Shown here piece by piece: positions 46,863-58,930 of a stretch of 64,000 bases of DNA. The stretch lies in the NCBI GenBank assembly GCA_007570785.1, contig ML664161.1, positions 310,001 to 374,000 on the forward strand. Direction: 5' to 3'. Position 1 is the stretch's first letter. Each line of letters starts with the position of its first letter. This DNA comes from Antilocapra americana. Taxonomy: Eukaryota > Chordata > Mammalia > Artiodactyla > Antilocapridae. The notes under the pieces are model-generated. The model searched no databases. It was not told the origin of the DNA and worked only from the letters and a program-made list of their open reading frames with translations. Both the position numbers and the translations under genes were made by a program.

Positions 46863-47378
46863 AACTCTTGCTCCTTGGAAGAAAAGCTATGACCAACCTA
46901 GACAGCATATTAAAAAGCAGAGACATTACTTTACCAACAAAGCTATGGTTTTTCCAGTAGTCATGTATGGATGTGAGAGTTGGACCATAAAGAAATCTGA
47001 GTACCAAAGAACTGATGCTCTTAAACTGTGGTGTTGGAGAAGACTCTTGATGTTCCCTGGACTACAAGGAGATCAAACCAGTCAATCCTAAGAGAAATCA
47101 GTCCAACATACTCATTGGAAGGACTGATGCTGAAGCTGAAGCTCCAATACTTTGGCCACCTATTATGAAGAACTGACTCATTGGAAGAGATCCTGATGCT
47201 GGGAACGATTGAAGCCAGGAGAAGGGGATGACAGAGGATGAGATGGTTGAATGGCATCACCAATGTAATGAACATGAGTTTGAGTAGGCTCTGGGAGTTG
47301 GTGATGGACAAGGAACCCTGGTGTACTACAGTCCATGAGGTCACAAAGAGTTGGACATGACTGAGTGCCTGAACTGAA
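46863..47378 (+). mobile_element. BovB LINE 3' fragment, sense
   Basis: It starts TCTTGCTCCTTGGAAGAAAA and ends ACTGAGTGCCTGAACTGAAG. A short deletion removes the codons after ACCAACAAAG. About 0.5 kb, 5' truncated, inactive. Confidence 0.93.
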
Positions 47379-48074
47379 GAATGCTTTAGCTAAAAATGTG
47401 ATTACCTCTGTTGACCTCAATGCTTGGCAGTAATTATTTGTTAGGATAAGTGTAAGTTGATGTCTTATGTTTAATTCCCATCTTATAATATTAAATTTAT
47501 TATGGTATTCATATAATTCTTAGACACACAACTCTGTATTTGAGCATCCACACATGTACATATATGTACTTTGGGTTAACTTGAAATTAATATCAAGTAT
47601 TAAACATTTTCAAAGTTTAAAAGTGAATTATTATGTTTGCACACTGAGACTTCTTACAGTAACGGTAAAAATGTCCTTTAAAAACAATTGATACCAAGGT
47701 GAATTATTTATATGGCTTTCTTCTTTGAAAGGAAGATATTTGTAACCTCTAATAAAAATATATCTTGACTTTATCTGAAAGGAAAAAGCTCATAAAAGTA
47801 TGGATATAGATGCTTTCAGTTTTGTATTCACTACATATTTATTCCAGTGTTTATAAGAATTTTTATCTAGGATTTTACTTGGTTAGCTATACAAAGGAGG
47901 ATTTCATACTTAATGAAAAATTTTATCAAACCCACCTGTTGTTCAAATATACCTACTTACTTAGTGTGTTTCAGAATTATGCTTATTTTCACTTTCTGAA
48001 AGGAAAGGGCAATGTCTGTATTTTTAAGTTTGTACCTATAGACCACCTTCAGTCATTTCACACACACACCTAAC
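47379..48074. other. Unique intergenic stretch
   Basis: No gene or repeat recognised apart from a short CA run (48057-48069). The 87-codon open frame at 47810-48073 has no recognisable product. Confidence 0.5.
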
Positions 48075-48192
48075 CCCAGCATCTGCAGTCACTGATCTCT
48101 TCACTCTATCTATGAATTTGCCTTTGGGGGCTGGTTTTTGTTTTTTTTTTAGATTCCATATAAAAGTGAGGCCGCATGATATTTGTTTTTCT

Positions 48193-48279
48193 CCCAGGGT
48201 ATCTTCCCAACCAGGGATCTAACCCAGGTCTCCTGTATTGCAGGCAGATTCTTCACCAGCTGAGCCACAGGGCAAGCCC
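48193..48279 (-). mobile_element. Bov-tA head fragment, antisense
   Basis: CCAGGGTATCTTCCCAACCA through AGCTGAGCCACAGGGCAAGC is the tRNA-derived head alone, about 87 bp, with almost no Bov-A body. Confidence 0.8.
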
Positions 48280-48398
48280 TGATGTCTTTGACTTAGTCTA
48301 ATACCCTCCTGGTCCATCCAAGTTGTCACAACTGGCAGGATTTCCTTTTCTATTTCAGGATAATATCCCTCTGTGTGCGTGTATGTGCTTGTGTGTTT

Positions 48399-48618
48399 AT
48401 AAGTGACCTTTGAATTACATTGGTTGGAACTACAAGGGTCACCTTATATGTGAATTTTTTTCAAGAAATATGTACTACAGTACAAAACAATCCACTGCTG
48501 GTGAAATCTGTGGATACAGAACTGCAGATATGGAGGGCCAACTGTAAAGATATACCCAGATTTTTGACTGCATGAAAGGTCAATACTCCTAACTCAGTGT
48601 TATTCAGAATTCAATTAT
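48399..48618. mobile_element. Tigger-type MITE remnant
   Basis: It opens AAGTGACCTTTGAATTACAT, contains TTTTTTTCAAGAAATATGTA and GGAGGGCCAACTGTAAAGAT, and closes near GTGTTATTCAGAATTCAATT. It shares the layout of the copy at 7276-7500 and is inserted in an old L1. Confidence 0.68.
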
Positions 48619-49286
48619 TATGTATAACATAAAATCACATTTTCTTCTTTCATCCATTGATATATGATGCTGTTTCCATGTCTTTCCTGTTGCACACAGT
48701 GCTGTAGTAAACATGTGGGTGCAGATAACTTTTTGAGTTAGTGTTTCATATCCTTTGGATAACTATGTAGAAATGGAATTTCTGGATAATGTTGTATTTC
48801 TATTAATAGTTTCAGGAACTTCCATACTATTTTCTATAGTGGCTGTACTCGCTTACATTTCTACCAACAATGAGTTAAGGTTCCTTTTTTTCACCAATAT
48901 GTGTCTTTTGTCTTTCTGACAATACTTATTCTAACAGGGAGTAAGGTTATATGGCATTGTGATTTTGATTTGCATTTCTCATTGTGACGGTGACAACCAT
49001 TTCATGTACCGGTTGGCCATTTGCATAACATCTTTGGGATAGTCTACTCAGATCCTCTGTACGTTTTTTAAATAGGAATTTCTTATTCTTGTTACTGAGT
49101 TCTATGAAATTTTTATGCTTGGAATATTAACCCCTTATCAGTTATGAAAATCATAGGTATCTTTTCCTATTTGAAAGGTTGCCTTTTTATTTTCACGATT
49201 TTCTTTGCTACGTAGAAGCTTTTTATTTATATGTAGTCATATGCATGTGTTTGATTTTTGCTTTTGTTGCCTTTGTTTTGGAGAAA

Positions 49287-49391
49287 GTGAAAGTGAAAGT
49301 GAAGTTGCTCAGTCCTGTCCGACTCTTTGCAACCCCATGGACTGTAGCCCACCAGGCTCCTCCATCCATGGAATTTTCTACGCAAAAGTAC
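49287..49391 (-). mobile_element. Bov-A SINE, antisense
   Basis: GTGAAAGTGAAAGTGAAGTT through CCATCCATGGAATTTTCTAC is about 105 bp of antisense Bov-A. TTGTTTTGGAGAAA is repeated at 49273-49286 and 49392-49405, a 14-bp target duplication. Confidence 0.95.
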
Positions 49392-49440
49392 TTGTTTTGG
49401 AGAAATGTTGAAAAAATCATTACCACCACTGATTCAGTTC

Positions 49441-49830
49441 AGTGAATGGTCAGTTCAGTTCAGTCACTCAATCGTGTCCAACTCTTTGTGACCTCATGGA
49501 CTGCAGCACGCCAGGCTTCCCTGTCCATCATCAACCCCTGGAGTTGACTCAAACTCATGTCCATTGAGTTGGTGATGCCATGCAACCATCTCATCCTCTG
49601 TCGTCCCCTTCTCCTCTCGTCTTCAATCTTTCAGAGCATCAGGGGTCTTTTCCAGTGAATCAGTTCTTCACATCAGGTGGCCAAAGTACTGGAGCTTCAG
49701 CTTCAGCATCAGTCCTTCCAATGAATATTCAGGACTGATTTCCTTTAGGATGGACTGATTGGATCTCCTTGCAGTCCAAGGGACTCTCCAGAATTCTTTC
49801 CAACACAACAGTTCAAAAGCATCAATTCAT
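49441..49830 (-). mobile_element. BovB LINE 3' end, antisense
   Basis: Approximately the last 390 bp of BovB, starting with a partly doubled tail (CAGTTCAGTGAATGGTCAGT then TCAGTTCAGTC) and ending near AAAAGCATCAATTC. Old L1 continues on both sides. Confidence 0.9.
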
Positions 49831-51526
49831 CAATTGATTCAAAGGAATCAATTAAGTCATTTAAGCCAATAGACTTAATGCCCATGTTTTCTAATAGGAA
49901 TTTTGTGGTTTCTGGTCTTATGTTTAAATCTTTACATATTTTGAGTAAATCTCTGTGTATGGTATAAGATAGTGACCAGTTTTATTTTTTGTATGTGGCT
50001 TTCCAGTATTTCCAACACAATTTACTGAAGAGACTTGCTTTTCCATTGTATATCTTGACTCCTTTGTCACAAATTAATCAGCCATAAATATGTAGGTTTA
50101 TGTCTGGGTTGTCAGCTCTGTTCCATTTAACATATGTGTCTGTTTTTATGCTGACATCAGACAGCTCTGTGATGACTATAGATTTGTAATATAGTTTGAA
50201 ATAAGGAGGCATGATACTTCTAGCTTTGTTCTTTCTTAAGATTGCTTTGGCTATTTTGGGTCTTTTGTGGTAGAATACAAATTATTGCATTATTTGTTTT
50301 ATTTTAAAATCTGTGAAAATTTTACTGGATATTTGGCAGAGTTCACATTGAATCTGTGGATGATTTTGAATAGTATGGACATTGTAAAAACATTAATTCC
50401 TCCAGTCTGTGAACATGGAATATTGTTCCAATTATTTGTGTCTTCAGTTTTTTCATCCATCTTTTACAGGTTTTAGTGAATAGGTCATTCACTTTCTTGC
50501 TTAAATTTATTCCTTGGTATTCTTTTGATGCAGTTATAAATGAAATTGTTTTCTCAGAAATTTCTTATTCTGATACTTATTAATGCCCAAAAAAGCCACA
50601 GATATTTATATATTGATATTTGTATCCTTTACTGAATTTGTTTCTAGTTTGAGCAATTTTTGGTGGAGTTTTTAGAGTTTTCTTTTCTGATTTGGAGCTT
50701 TTTCTTGCCTAATTGCCCTGCTTAGGACTACTAATAGTGTGCTGAATAAAAGTGATGAGAATGCACATTCTTGTCTTGTTCCTGATTTTGGGGGGAAACT
50801 TTCAGCTTTCACCACTGAGTATGATGTTATCTGTGAGTTGGTCATGTATAGTCTTTATTATGGTGAGGTACATTTCCTCTATATTCACTTTGAGAGTTTT
50901 TAATCATAAATTCTGATGCCTTGTCAAATGTTTTTTATTCATCTTTTGAGATATTGATTTTTATCATTCATTTTGCTGATGTAGAATATCATATTAATTG
51001 TGAATGTTGAACTATCCTTGCATCTGTAGAGTAAATCCCAGTTGATCATGATTTATTATCCTTTTTTGTAAATTTTGTTGAATTCTGGTTGTTAATATTT
51101 TGTTGATGATTTTTCTCTGTTCATCAGGGATATTAGCCTGTAATTTTCTTATGGCCTCCTATCTAATTTTAGTATTAGAGTAATCATGGTCTGTGATGCA
51201 CATTTGAAAGAGTCTTCTCCCCTACTGTATTCTGAAAGAGTTATACAAGGATTGATATTAGTTTTTATTTAAATATTTGGTAGAATTCAACAGTGAAACC
51301 ATCTGTCTTGGACTTCATTGGAAGTTTTAATTACTGATTTAATTTCCTTAGAGATTCAGTTTGATTACATACTAAACTAAGAATTATTCTGTTCAGACAT
51401 TGTTTCTTCATGGTACAGTTTCGTTGTATGTTTCCAGAAATTTATTAATTCCTTCTAGTTAATCAATTTTTTGCCACATAATTTATACTATAAATATGAA
51501 ATATGAATTCTGGAGGGACCCAAAAA

Positions 51527-51754
51527 TCCAGGTTCTAAAAGTTCTATTGACTATATGGGTCAGATATCCCTTTGTAATGGGAAGCCATCCTGTGCATTGG
51601 AGCAGATTTAGTGGCATCCCTGCCACTAAATGTCAGAAGCACAATCTATTCACAAAAAGTCAGAAGCAGTGCTCAGATGTGAAAACCAAAAATATCTCCA
51701 GCTGTTTCCAAGTGTCCTCTGGAGATCAAAACCACAAATGGTTGAGAACAACTG
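51527..51754 (-). mobile_element. MER20-type hAT (Charlie) MITE, antisense
   Basis: The order CAGGTTCTAAAAGTTCTATT, CATCCTGTGCATTGGAGCAG, TAGTGGCATCCCTG, ATATCTCCAGCTGTTTCCAA, GTCCTCTGGAGATCAAAACC and TGGTTGAGAACAACTG follows MER20 in reverse orientation. Confidence 0.8.
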
Positions 51755-52394
51755 CTCTGTATGAATAGTTAAAGAATCGTTGACAGGAAAAAATGTGTGT
51801 GTGTATATATGTATATATATAAATTTTCATGTACATACATCATATATACATGCATGTATATATCTACTTTATGTCTATTTACACATGCCCATACATACAC
51901 AAATAAATTTCCTTAGAATATGTTACATATAATAGAGGCAGGGAATAATTATTAGTATGCAGACTAACTGTATACCTTCTTGGGTAATACATAAATCGAT
52001 TGGACTTGAATGAACTTGCCTTACTTATCCTCTCTAATAGAGAACAGCATACCAAATTTCTAGTTTATCACATCATTAAAAACAATAGACTCAGTCAAAT
52101 TTTATATTGTGTGTGTTTTAATAAATTATTTAATTAAATAATTTTCAATTAAAATATTTTAATTTAATCAATGAAAAATTTCAGATTTTTATTTTCACAA
52201 ATAAATGCAATCTCACCATACATAAATAATTGAGCGGATTTTGTATATTTAAGTCCTTGAATTTAACATTTTTTAAAAAGGAAAAATAAAAATTTGTTCT
52301 TAGGTGAAGATTTTAGCATGGAGCATGTCAACAAAACATGTCTATTTTGGCAAGTTGCTATTCCTGAGACCAGAATTAATGGACTGCTCATAAT
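51755..52394. other. Low-complexity and unique AT-rich DNA
   Basis: A TATG/TATA/CATA-rich segment at about 51793-51900 is followed by AT-rich unique DNA, with AATTAAAT-type strings at 52120-52170. No gene seen. Confidence 0.6.
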
Positions 52395-52860
52395 AATTCA
52401 TTGATTCAGAAATAATGTATTGAATATCACCTATATTCTAGGCATTGTTATTGGTACCAGGAATATTATGGTGAATAAGACAAAGAAAAAATACTCTTTT
52501 AACTATCATGGAACTTTCTCTCTGATTGAGGCGGGAGGTTGTTGAGGAGATAGAAAATAATATAAATGTATTAAAGATACTTATGTAACTATATAGCTAT
52601 ATAATTAGTGAAGCAATAATATATGTAACTGATTTAGGGAATGCTTGATGAGGTTTGAGTAGTGTTACATTAGGTAGCTAGAGAGCTCCTAAAGGCCTTT
52701 CAGGAGAAGTGACATTTGAACTGAGAGGTTAGTGATGGAAAGTAGGCAGAACTGTGAATGAAAAATACTTCAGCCAGAGTATCAGCAACAGCATAGTTCA
52801 AAGAAAGTGGCATAGACAGTGAAAGCTCACTTGTATGGCTGAAGCTTGAAGGAAAGAGAT
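52395..52860 (-). mobile_element. L2 LINE remnant, antisense
   Basis: TTGATTCAGAAATAATGTAT, CTAGGCATTGTTATTGGTAC, GTGAATAAGACAAAG, then AGAAGTGACATTTGAACTGA and GTATCAGCAACAGCATAGTT occur in the order expected for the 3' region of L2 read in antisense. Confidence 0.72.
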
Positions 52861-53499
52861 AAGAGATTTTTTTTTAGTGACTATCTTAAATGATTTTATT
52901 TTTTTTAAAAATGACTATCTTAAATAATTTGTCTTCATTAAAAATGGTGTTACACTTTTTCATTTATTAAGCATTGTCATTTAGATCAGTAGTTAAGATG
53001 TACATTTAAATCTAAGCTTCATTTAAATTTCAAGGAATTTGTACCAAATCATACTGTTTCTTTCTGAACTTATTTCTATTACTTGAAAGATTTGCTGAAA
53101 CAAAAATTGAGTGCTCACCCTAGACTTTGGCTTTGCCAGTCAACTAGTGCAATATTTCTGGCAATTTTTTCTTTACCTTTCTTCATTCACTTCTGTTTTT
53201 AACTTTATCTTGTCTCCTGTCTTGGTCACCACCATTTTGATTGGGTTTTAGTAACACTTCTAACCTGCTTGCTATACCAATGAGTAGTTGTTTAGTTTGG
53301 AAAATACCAAAATAATGCTCCATTACACCTTTTTAAACTTTAAAGTTTGTATAGCTGCCTGTTTTCCTCATAGAAAAATCATAGGTCCTTAAAGTTGGAG
53401 AAAGGTGTTTGAGGCTTTTTGTAAACTCTGTAGACTGTTAAATCCCTTTAAGCTCCAGTATAATAGTTTACTCACTCATATACAGTTATTTAATTCCAG
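52861..53499. other. Unique AT-rich DNA
   Basis: No feature recognised; T-rich near 52868-52910. Confidence 0.5.
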
Positions 53500-53790
53500 G
53501 GCATGTACAAAGTTCATGGGATACACTTGTAAGTAAACCAAAATAAATAACTGTCTCTCATTGTGGTTACAATCTCAAGGAACAAAGTAGGCTAAACATT
53601 GAATACAGTATAAATAAGCTACATACTCTTTAAAAATGAAATGCTATGAAAAAAGAAAATATCCCAACAAATTTTATGACTTTGCATTTATATGGTGTTT
53701 ATTTCAATTGCAAAAAAATGTAATCAGGGTATGCTTTTGGAGATGATGATATTTGAGCCAAGACAAGAACCTTTTTATTCAACCCATATT
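53500..53790 (-). mobile_element. Possible second L2 remnant, antisense
   Basis: ATGGGATACACTTGTAAGTA, CATTGTGGTTACAATCTC and GATATTTGAGCCAAGACAAG resemble, in the same order, the L2 blocks at 52395-52860, but are more diverged. Confidence 0.5.
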
Positions 53791-54967
53791 GAAGAAGCAA
53801 TATAACTTATCACTGTATTTATAACTCAGTATACTCGACCAGCAGAAAATGTGTCTGGAAGGCAGACATAAATAAAAGCATTTACAGTTATTTTGAATGT
53901 AAGCTACAAACTCAGGTTTTGCAGTAGTCATTTTCTTTGCCTGTTAGAAAAGTATAGCTTTTGTTTCCTTAATTTTAGATTGTGTCCCTTGCTAAGTAAA
54001 TTAAATTTCATAGATCTCATTTTATAAGAATGAATACTTCTTACTAAAACAAATTGCAATAGTTTCCTCAATTCTTTCAATAAATGAGAACCAGAGGTTC
54101 AAGCTAATTTAACTGACAAAAAATTAGTTTGGTAAGTGATACTTTATAAAAAGTCTATTCAAGCATATTTACATTTTATATATGCATGTGAATGGTGTGT
54201 ATGTGTGTATATATATTACTGAAATAAAGTAAAAAAAAATCTGAAACTATACATAATTTCACCACATTTATTTTTGCTTTATTTCATTAACAGATCCCAT
54301 CAATCATTTAGATGATAAATGACTTTTTTCAAGTGACTCACTGTAGAATATGAGGAAATTAACTATTTTCAGTTTTATTTTTCATGTAGAAAGTGAGTTC
54401 TCAACTCGAATATTATGTGTTTACAAATAAAATTGAATAACAGTGTAGTGAGTCTCAAAATAATTATTGGAGTATTTTAGACTTCATTTCAAGTGAATAA
54501 GACACTATATGTTCAAATATGCACATATTATTGTAAGTTAAGGCTGAAAGATTAATTCATCATATGTCATCTCGATTTGTCAAACTTACTTTGGTTGTGT
54601 TACATACAATTGCTGTTATGTTTTAAATGACTCCTGAACTGTCATGAATACTGTTATTTCCTTAAATACAACGATTTGTTCATTAATATTTAAATCAGTT
54701 ATTTTTGCCAAGTAATGTTAGAATAAAATCTGCAGTGTCAATTCACATTTGTTTCCTGAGTTAAAATAGTCACTGTCAAATGAATAAATATTTTCATATA
54801 TAAACAGTTCCTAAGGATAGGAAATATGTAATATTCTGATCATATTATTTTAGTGAACATATCTATAGCTAAAAGGTAGCATTTGGAAATGAGGATTTGA
54901 AGGAATATTTTAACATGGCAAACAGAAGTATATCTTAATACTTATTTACATATTAAATACTATTTAG
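53791..54967. other. Unique AT-rich DNA
   Basis: A short TG/TA tract lies at about 54190-54216. No gene or clear repeat is seen. Confidence 0.5.
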
Positions 54968-55195
54968 GAACCTGGGAGTTTGGAGTTGGTAAATCAAACT
55001 ATTACTTTGGAAGGGATAAACAACAAGGTCCCCTTGTAAACTATAGGGAACTACATCTGATCTTCGATAAAACATAATGCAAAAGAATATTTTAAAAAAT
55101 AATGCATAGATGTGCATACAGAGAGTCACTCTGCTGCACAGCAGGGACCAGCACAATATTGTAAATCAACTATACTTCAGTAAAAAAAATAATAT
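54968..55195 (+). mobile_element. Old L1 3'UTR end
   Basis: GATAAACAACAAGGTCCCCT, CTATAGGGAACTACATCTGA, CTGCTGCACAGCAGGGACCA and GTAAATCAACTATACTTCAG with an A-run at about 55182-55190 are the classic end of old mammalian L1s. Only the 3'UTR is present. Confidence 0.85.
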
Positions 55196-55532
55196 TTAGG
55201 CAATTAATTCCAGATCTTAAAAAGTATATAATAATTTTTGCAGAAAACATATTCTAGTCTGCTGTTGGCTTGTTGATTTTGTAGAATCCTAATAAAATAA
55301 GTTGAAATATCTTAGTGCTTTTAGAAGAATGTCTTCAAAGGATAAAATGATGTTTGTTATTCTATCCACAATTCTCCTTTAATATATAATCTTCATTTGA
55401 TTTTATACAGCATAGAGTGCTGTTGATGAAAAGCAATGTCATTTCTAAAATCTGTATAAAATTTGGTACTTAAGTTTCTTAAACATGATGTTTAAGAAGA
55501 CAAATGAAACTTGGGGTCAGATAACTTGAACT
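55196..55532. other. Unique AT-rich DNA upstream of U6 pseudogene
   Basis: Nothing recognised. No TATA box or proximal sequence element is seen at the positions needed for a functional U6 promoter. Confidence 0.5.
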
Positions 55533-55545
55533 AAGAAACTTGTTA

Positions 55546-55665
55546 GTGCTCGCTTCGGCAGCACATATACTAAAAAAAAAAAACAAAAAATTGAAACGAT
55601 ACAGAGAAGATTAGCATGGCCCCTGCGTAAGGATGACACGCAAATTCGTGAAGCGTTCCATTTTT
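55546..55665 (+). pseudogene. U6 spliceosomal snRNA retropseudogene
   Basis: The sequence follows U6 closely: GTGCTCGCTTCGGCAGCACA, ATATACTA, then after an A-rich insertion GAAACGATACAGAGAAGATT, AGCATGGCCCCTGCG, GGATGACACGCAAATTCGTG, AAGCGTTCCATTTTTT. The ACAGAGA box and GATTAGCATGG region are intact. An extra A-rich block of about 13-14 bases interrupts the stretch after ATATACTAAA, and two substitutions are visible (TTGGAACG to TTGAAACG, GCGCAAGG to GCGTAAGG). AAGAAACTTGTTAG is duplicated at 55533-55546 and 55696-55709, and an A-run precedes the right copy. L1-mediated retroposition therefore explains it. About 20 bases (TAATATTTTTTCTTATATTT type) lie between the U6 end and the A-run. Confidence 0.95.
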
Positions 55666-55874
55666 TTTAATATTTTTTCTTATATTTAAAAAAAAAAGAA
55701 ACTTGTTAGACTTAATGGAATCCCAATAAATACAAAAATAATATTTTTAAAATGAAGGGGATCGAGTTGACAATAAAGTTCAGAAAGAGAAGCAAACAAA
55801 GAACAGTAGATACATATATATATATATATATTAGAAAGGAAATAGTTTTACCAAATAAGATAATATCCTGAAAA

Positions 55875-56010
55875 GGTTCTTTAATTAGTATGGTACTGGC
55901 ACATGAATAGAAAAGTCCAGAAATAAACTAAACTACATACAGTAATCCATTATGCAACAGTGATATCAAAGATAAGCTTTCTTTTGGACAGCTGGATAGG
56001 CATTTGGAAT
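55875..56010 (+). mobile_element. Old L1 ORF2 fragment
   Basis: TAGTATGGTACTGGCACATG, CAGAAATAAACTAAACTACA and TTTGGACAGCTGGATAGGCA match the ORF2 C-terminal region of old L1s in sense. It is cut on the right by a BovB. A short TA repeat precedes it (55812-55830). Confidence 0.75.
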
Positions 56011-56018
56011 AAAATACA

Positions 56019-58930
56019 TGAGTTGCTCAGTTGTGTCTGATTCTGTGACCCCATGGACTGCAGCACGTCAGGCTTTCTTGTACTTCGCCATCTCCCAGAG
56101 CTTGTTCAAACTCATGTGCAGTGAGTTAGGGATACCATCCAATCATTTCGTCCTCTATTGTCTCCTTCTCATCCTGCCTTCAGTCTTTCCCAGAATCAGG
56201 ATCTTTTCTAAGGAGTAGGTTCTTTGCATCAGGTGGCCAAAGCATTGGAGCTTCAGCTTCAACGTCAGTCCATCTAATGAATATTCAGGATTGATTTCTT
56301 TAAGATTGACTGGTTTGTTATCTTTGCAGTCCAAGGGATGCTCAGGAGTCTTCTCCAACACCACAGGTCAAAAGCATCAATTATTCAGTGTTCAACCTTC
56401 TTTATGGTCTAACCCTAACATCCATACCCTACTAATGGAAAAACAATAGCTTTGACTATAGGGATGTTTATTGACAAGTAATGTCTCTGCTTTTTAATAA
56501 GCTGTCTAGGTTTGTCATAGCTCTTCTTCCAAGGAGCAAGGGTCCTTTAATTTCATGGTTGCAGTCACCATCTGCAATGATTTTGGAGCCCAAGAAAATA
56601 AAGTCTATCACTGTTTCCATTGTTTCCCCATCTATTTGCATGAAGTGATGTGACTGCATGCTATGATCTTAGTTTTATGAATGTTGCGTTTTTTTTTTTT
56701 GAATGTTGAGTTTTAAGCCAAATTTTTTACTCTCCTCTTTTGCCTTCATCAAGAGGCTGCTTAGTTCCTCTTTACATTCTGCCATAAGGGTGGTGTCATC
56801 TGCATATCTGAGGTTATTGATATTTCTCCCTGCAGTCTTGACCTCAGCTTTTGCTTCATCCAGCCCAGCATTTAGCATGATGTGCTCTGCATATAAGTTA
56901 AATAAGCAGGGTGACAATATACAGCCTTGATGTACCTCTGTCTCAATTTGGAACCAGTCCATTGTCCCACTTTCAGTTCTAACTGTTGCATCTTGATGTG
57001 CATACAGGTTTCTAAGGAGGTGGTAAGGTGATTTGGTATTTCCATCTCAATAAGAATTTTCCACAGTTTGTTGTGATCCACATAATCAAAGCCTTTAGCA
57101 TGGACAATGAGGCAAAAGTAGATATTTTTCTGGAATTCTCTTGCCTTTTCTATGTTCCAGTGGATGTTGGCAATTTGATCTCTGGTTCCTCTGCCTTTTT
57201 TAAATACAGCTTGAACATTTGGAATTTCTTGGTTCACGTATTATTGAAGCCTAGCTTGGAGAATTTTGAGCATTACTTTGCTAGAGTGTGAAATGAGTGC
57301 AGTTCACAGCAGTTTGAGTATTTTTTGGCATTGCCTTTCTTTGAGATTGGAATGAAAACAAATCTTTTCTAGTCTTTTGGCCACTGTTGAGTTTTCCAAA
57401 TTTGCTGACATAATGAGTGTAGTCCTTTCACAGCATCATCTTTTAGGATTTGAAATAGCTGGAATTCCATTGCCTCCACCTGTTTTGTTCATAGCGATGT
57501 TTTCTAAGGTCCACTCGACTTCACACTGTAGGATGTCTGGCTCTAGGTGAGTGATCACATCATCGTGGTTATCTGGGTCATTGAGACCTTATTTGTATAG
57601 TTCTGCTCCAGGAAACCTGGCTTACTGCAGTCCATGGGGTCACGAAGAATCAGACACAACCTAGTGACTGAACTGAACTGTCCTTGCCACCTCTTTTCTT
57701 AATATCTTGTGTTGTTTATAGGTCCATACCATTTGTTTCCTGTATTGTGCCCATTTTTGCATGAAATGTTTGTTTGGTATCCCTAATTTTCTTGAAGAGG
57801 TCTCTAGTCTTTCCCATTCTATTGTTTCCTCTAGTTCTTTGCACTGTTGATTTAGGAAGGCTTTCTCATCTCCCTTGCTCCTCTTTGAAATTCTGCATTC
57901 AGGGTGGGTATATCTTTCCTTTTCTCCTTTGCCTTCTTCTTCTCTTTTCTCAGCTATTTGTAAGGCCTCCTCAGACAGCCATTTTGCCTTCTTGTATTTC
58001 TGTTCTTATGGGTGGTTTTGATCAACTCTTCCTGTACAATGTTACAAACCTCCATCCATAGTTCTTCAGGCACTCTATCAGATCCCTTGAATCTGTTTGT
58101 CACTTCCACTGTAGAATAGTAAAGATTTGATACAGGTCATACCTGAATGGTCTAGTGAATTTCCCCATTTTATTTAATTTAAGTCTGTATTTTGCAATAA
58201 GGAGTTCAGTATCTGAGCCATAGTCAGCTCCCAGTCTTGTTTTTGCTGACTGTATGGAGCTTCTCCATCTCTGACTGCCAATAATATAATCAATCTGATT
58301 TTGGTACTGACTATCTGGTGATATCAATGTGTAGAGTTGTCTCTTGTGTTGTTGGAAGAGTTTGTTTGCTATGACTAGTGCATTCTCTTGGCAAAAATGT
58401 TAGCCTTTGCCCTGATTCATTTTGTACTCCAAGGGAAAACTTGCCTGTTACTCCAGGTATCTCCTGACTTCCTACTTTTGCATTCCAGTCCCTTATGATG
58501 AAAAGCACATCTTTTTTTTTGGGGGGGGGGTTGGTATTAGTTCTAGAAAGTCTTGTAGGTCTTCATAGAACTGTTCAACTTTAGCTTCTTCAGCATTTCT
58601 GGTTGGGACAAAGAGTTGGATTACTCTGGTATTGAATGGTCTGTCTTGGGAGTGAACCAATTTTTCATTCTGTCCTTTTGGGGATTGCATTCAGGTAATG
58701 CATTTCAGACTTTTTTGTTTGCTGTGAGGGCTACTCCATTTCTTCTAAGGGATTCTTGCCCACAGTAGTAGATATAATGGTCATCTGAATTAAATTTGCC
58801 CATTCTGGTTCCCTTTAATTCACTGATTCCTAAAATGTCAGTGTTCACTCTTGCCATCTCCTGTTTGACCACTTCCAATTTACCTTGGCTCATGGACCTA
58901 ACATTACAGACTCCTATGTCATATTATTCT
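56019..58930 (-). mobile_element. Nearly full-length BovB LINE, antisense
   Basis: From the 3' end at about 56019 (GAGTTGCTCAGTTGTGTCTG) to the start of the endonuclease near 58930, about 2.9 kb. Minus-strand open pieces show the endonuclease start (58893-58705: DILGISELKGTRMGKF), the middle (58508-58311: IRDWNAKVGSQEIPGVTGKF), the region before the reverse transcriptase (57237-56872: GRGTRDQIANIHWNIEKARE) and the active-site part (56962-56675, with YADD). Frame breaks separate them. A T9G10 homopolymer pair lies at 58512-58530, and a 75-bp BovB tail fragment interrupts it at 57606-57679. Confidence 0.93.
57606..57679 (+). mobile_element. 75-bp BovB 3'-end fragment inside BovB
   Basis: CCAGGAAACCTGGCTTACTG then CAGTCCATGGGGTCACGAAG and TAGTGACTGAACTGAACTG are the last bases of BovB, in the orientation opposite to the host copy. 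The surrounding BovB continues on both sides (GTATAGTTCT, then CTTGCCACCTCTTTTC). Confidence 0.85.

Larger units (their letters stand above)
48075..51485 (-). mobile_element. Old L1 LINE, antisense, 3' half with nested elements
   Basis: Antisense L1 from the ORF2 3' end (ATTCCATATAAAAGTGAGGC) back through the reverse transcriptase (GTCTTGTTCCTGATTTTGGG marks the QGC-P region in antisense, near 50770) to about 51485. Inserted are a SINE head (48193-48279), a Tigger-type MITE (48399-48618), a Bov-A (49287-49391) and a BovB (49441-49830). It is 5' truncated and has no long frame. Confidence 0.82.

Noticed and set aside
47810..48073. Small protein of 87 residues with hydrophobic segments
   Set aside because: The frame sits in AT-rich unique DNA with no Kozak, splice or similarity support, and ends in a CA run.
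55546..55665. A functional U6 snRNA gene
   Set aside because: Target-site duplications, an A-run, an internal A-rich insertion and absence of a recognisable TATA and PSE upstream indicate a retropseudogene.
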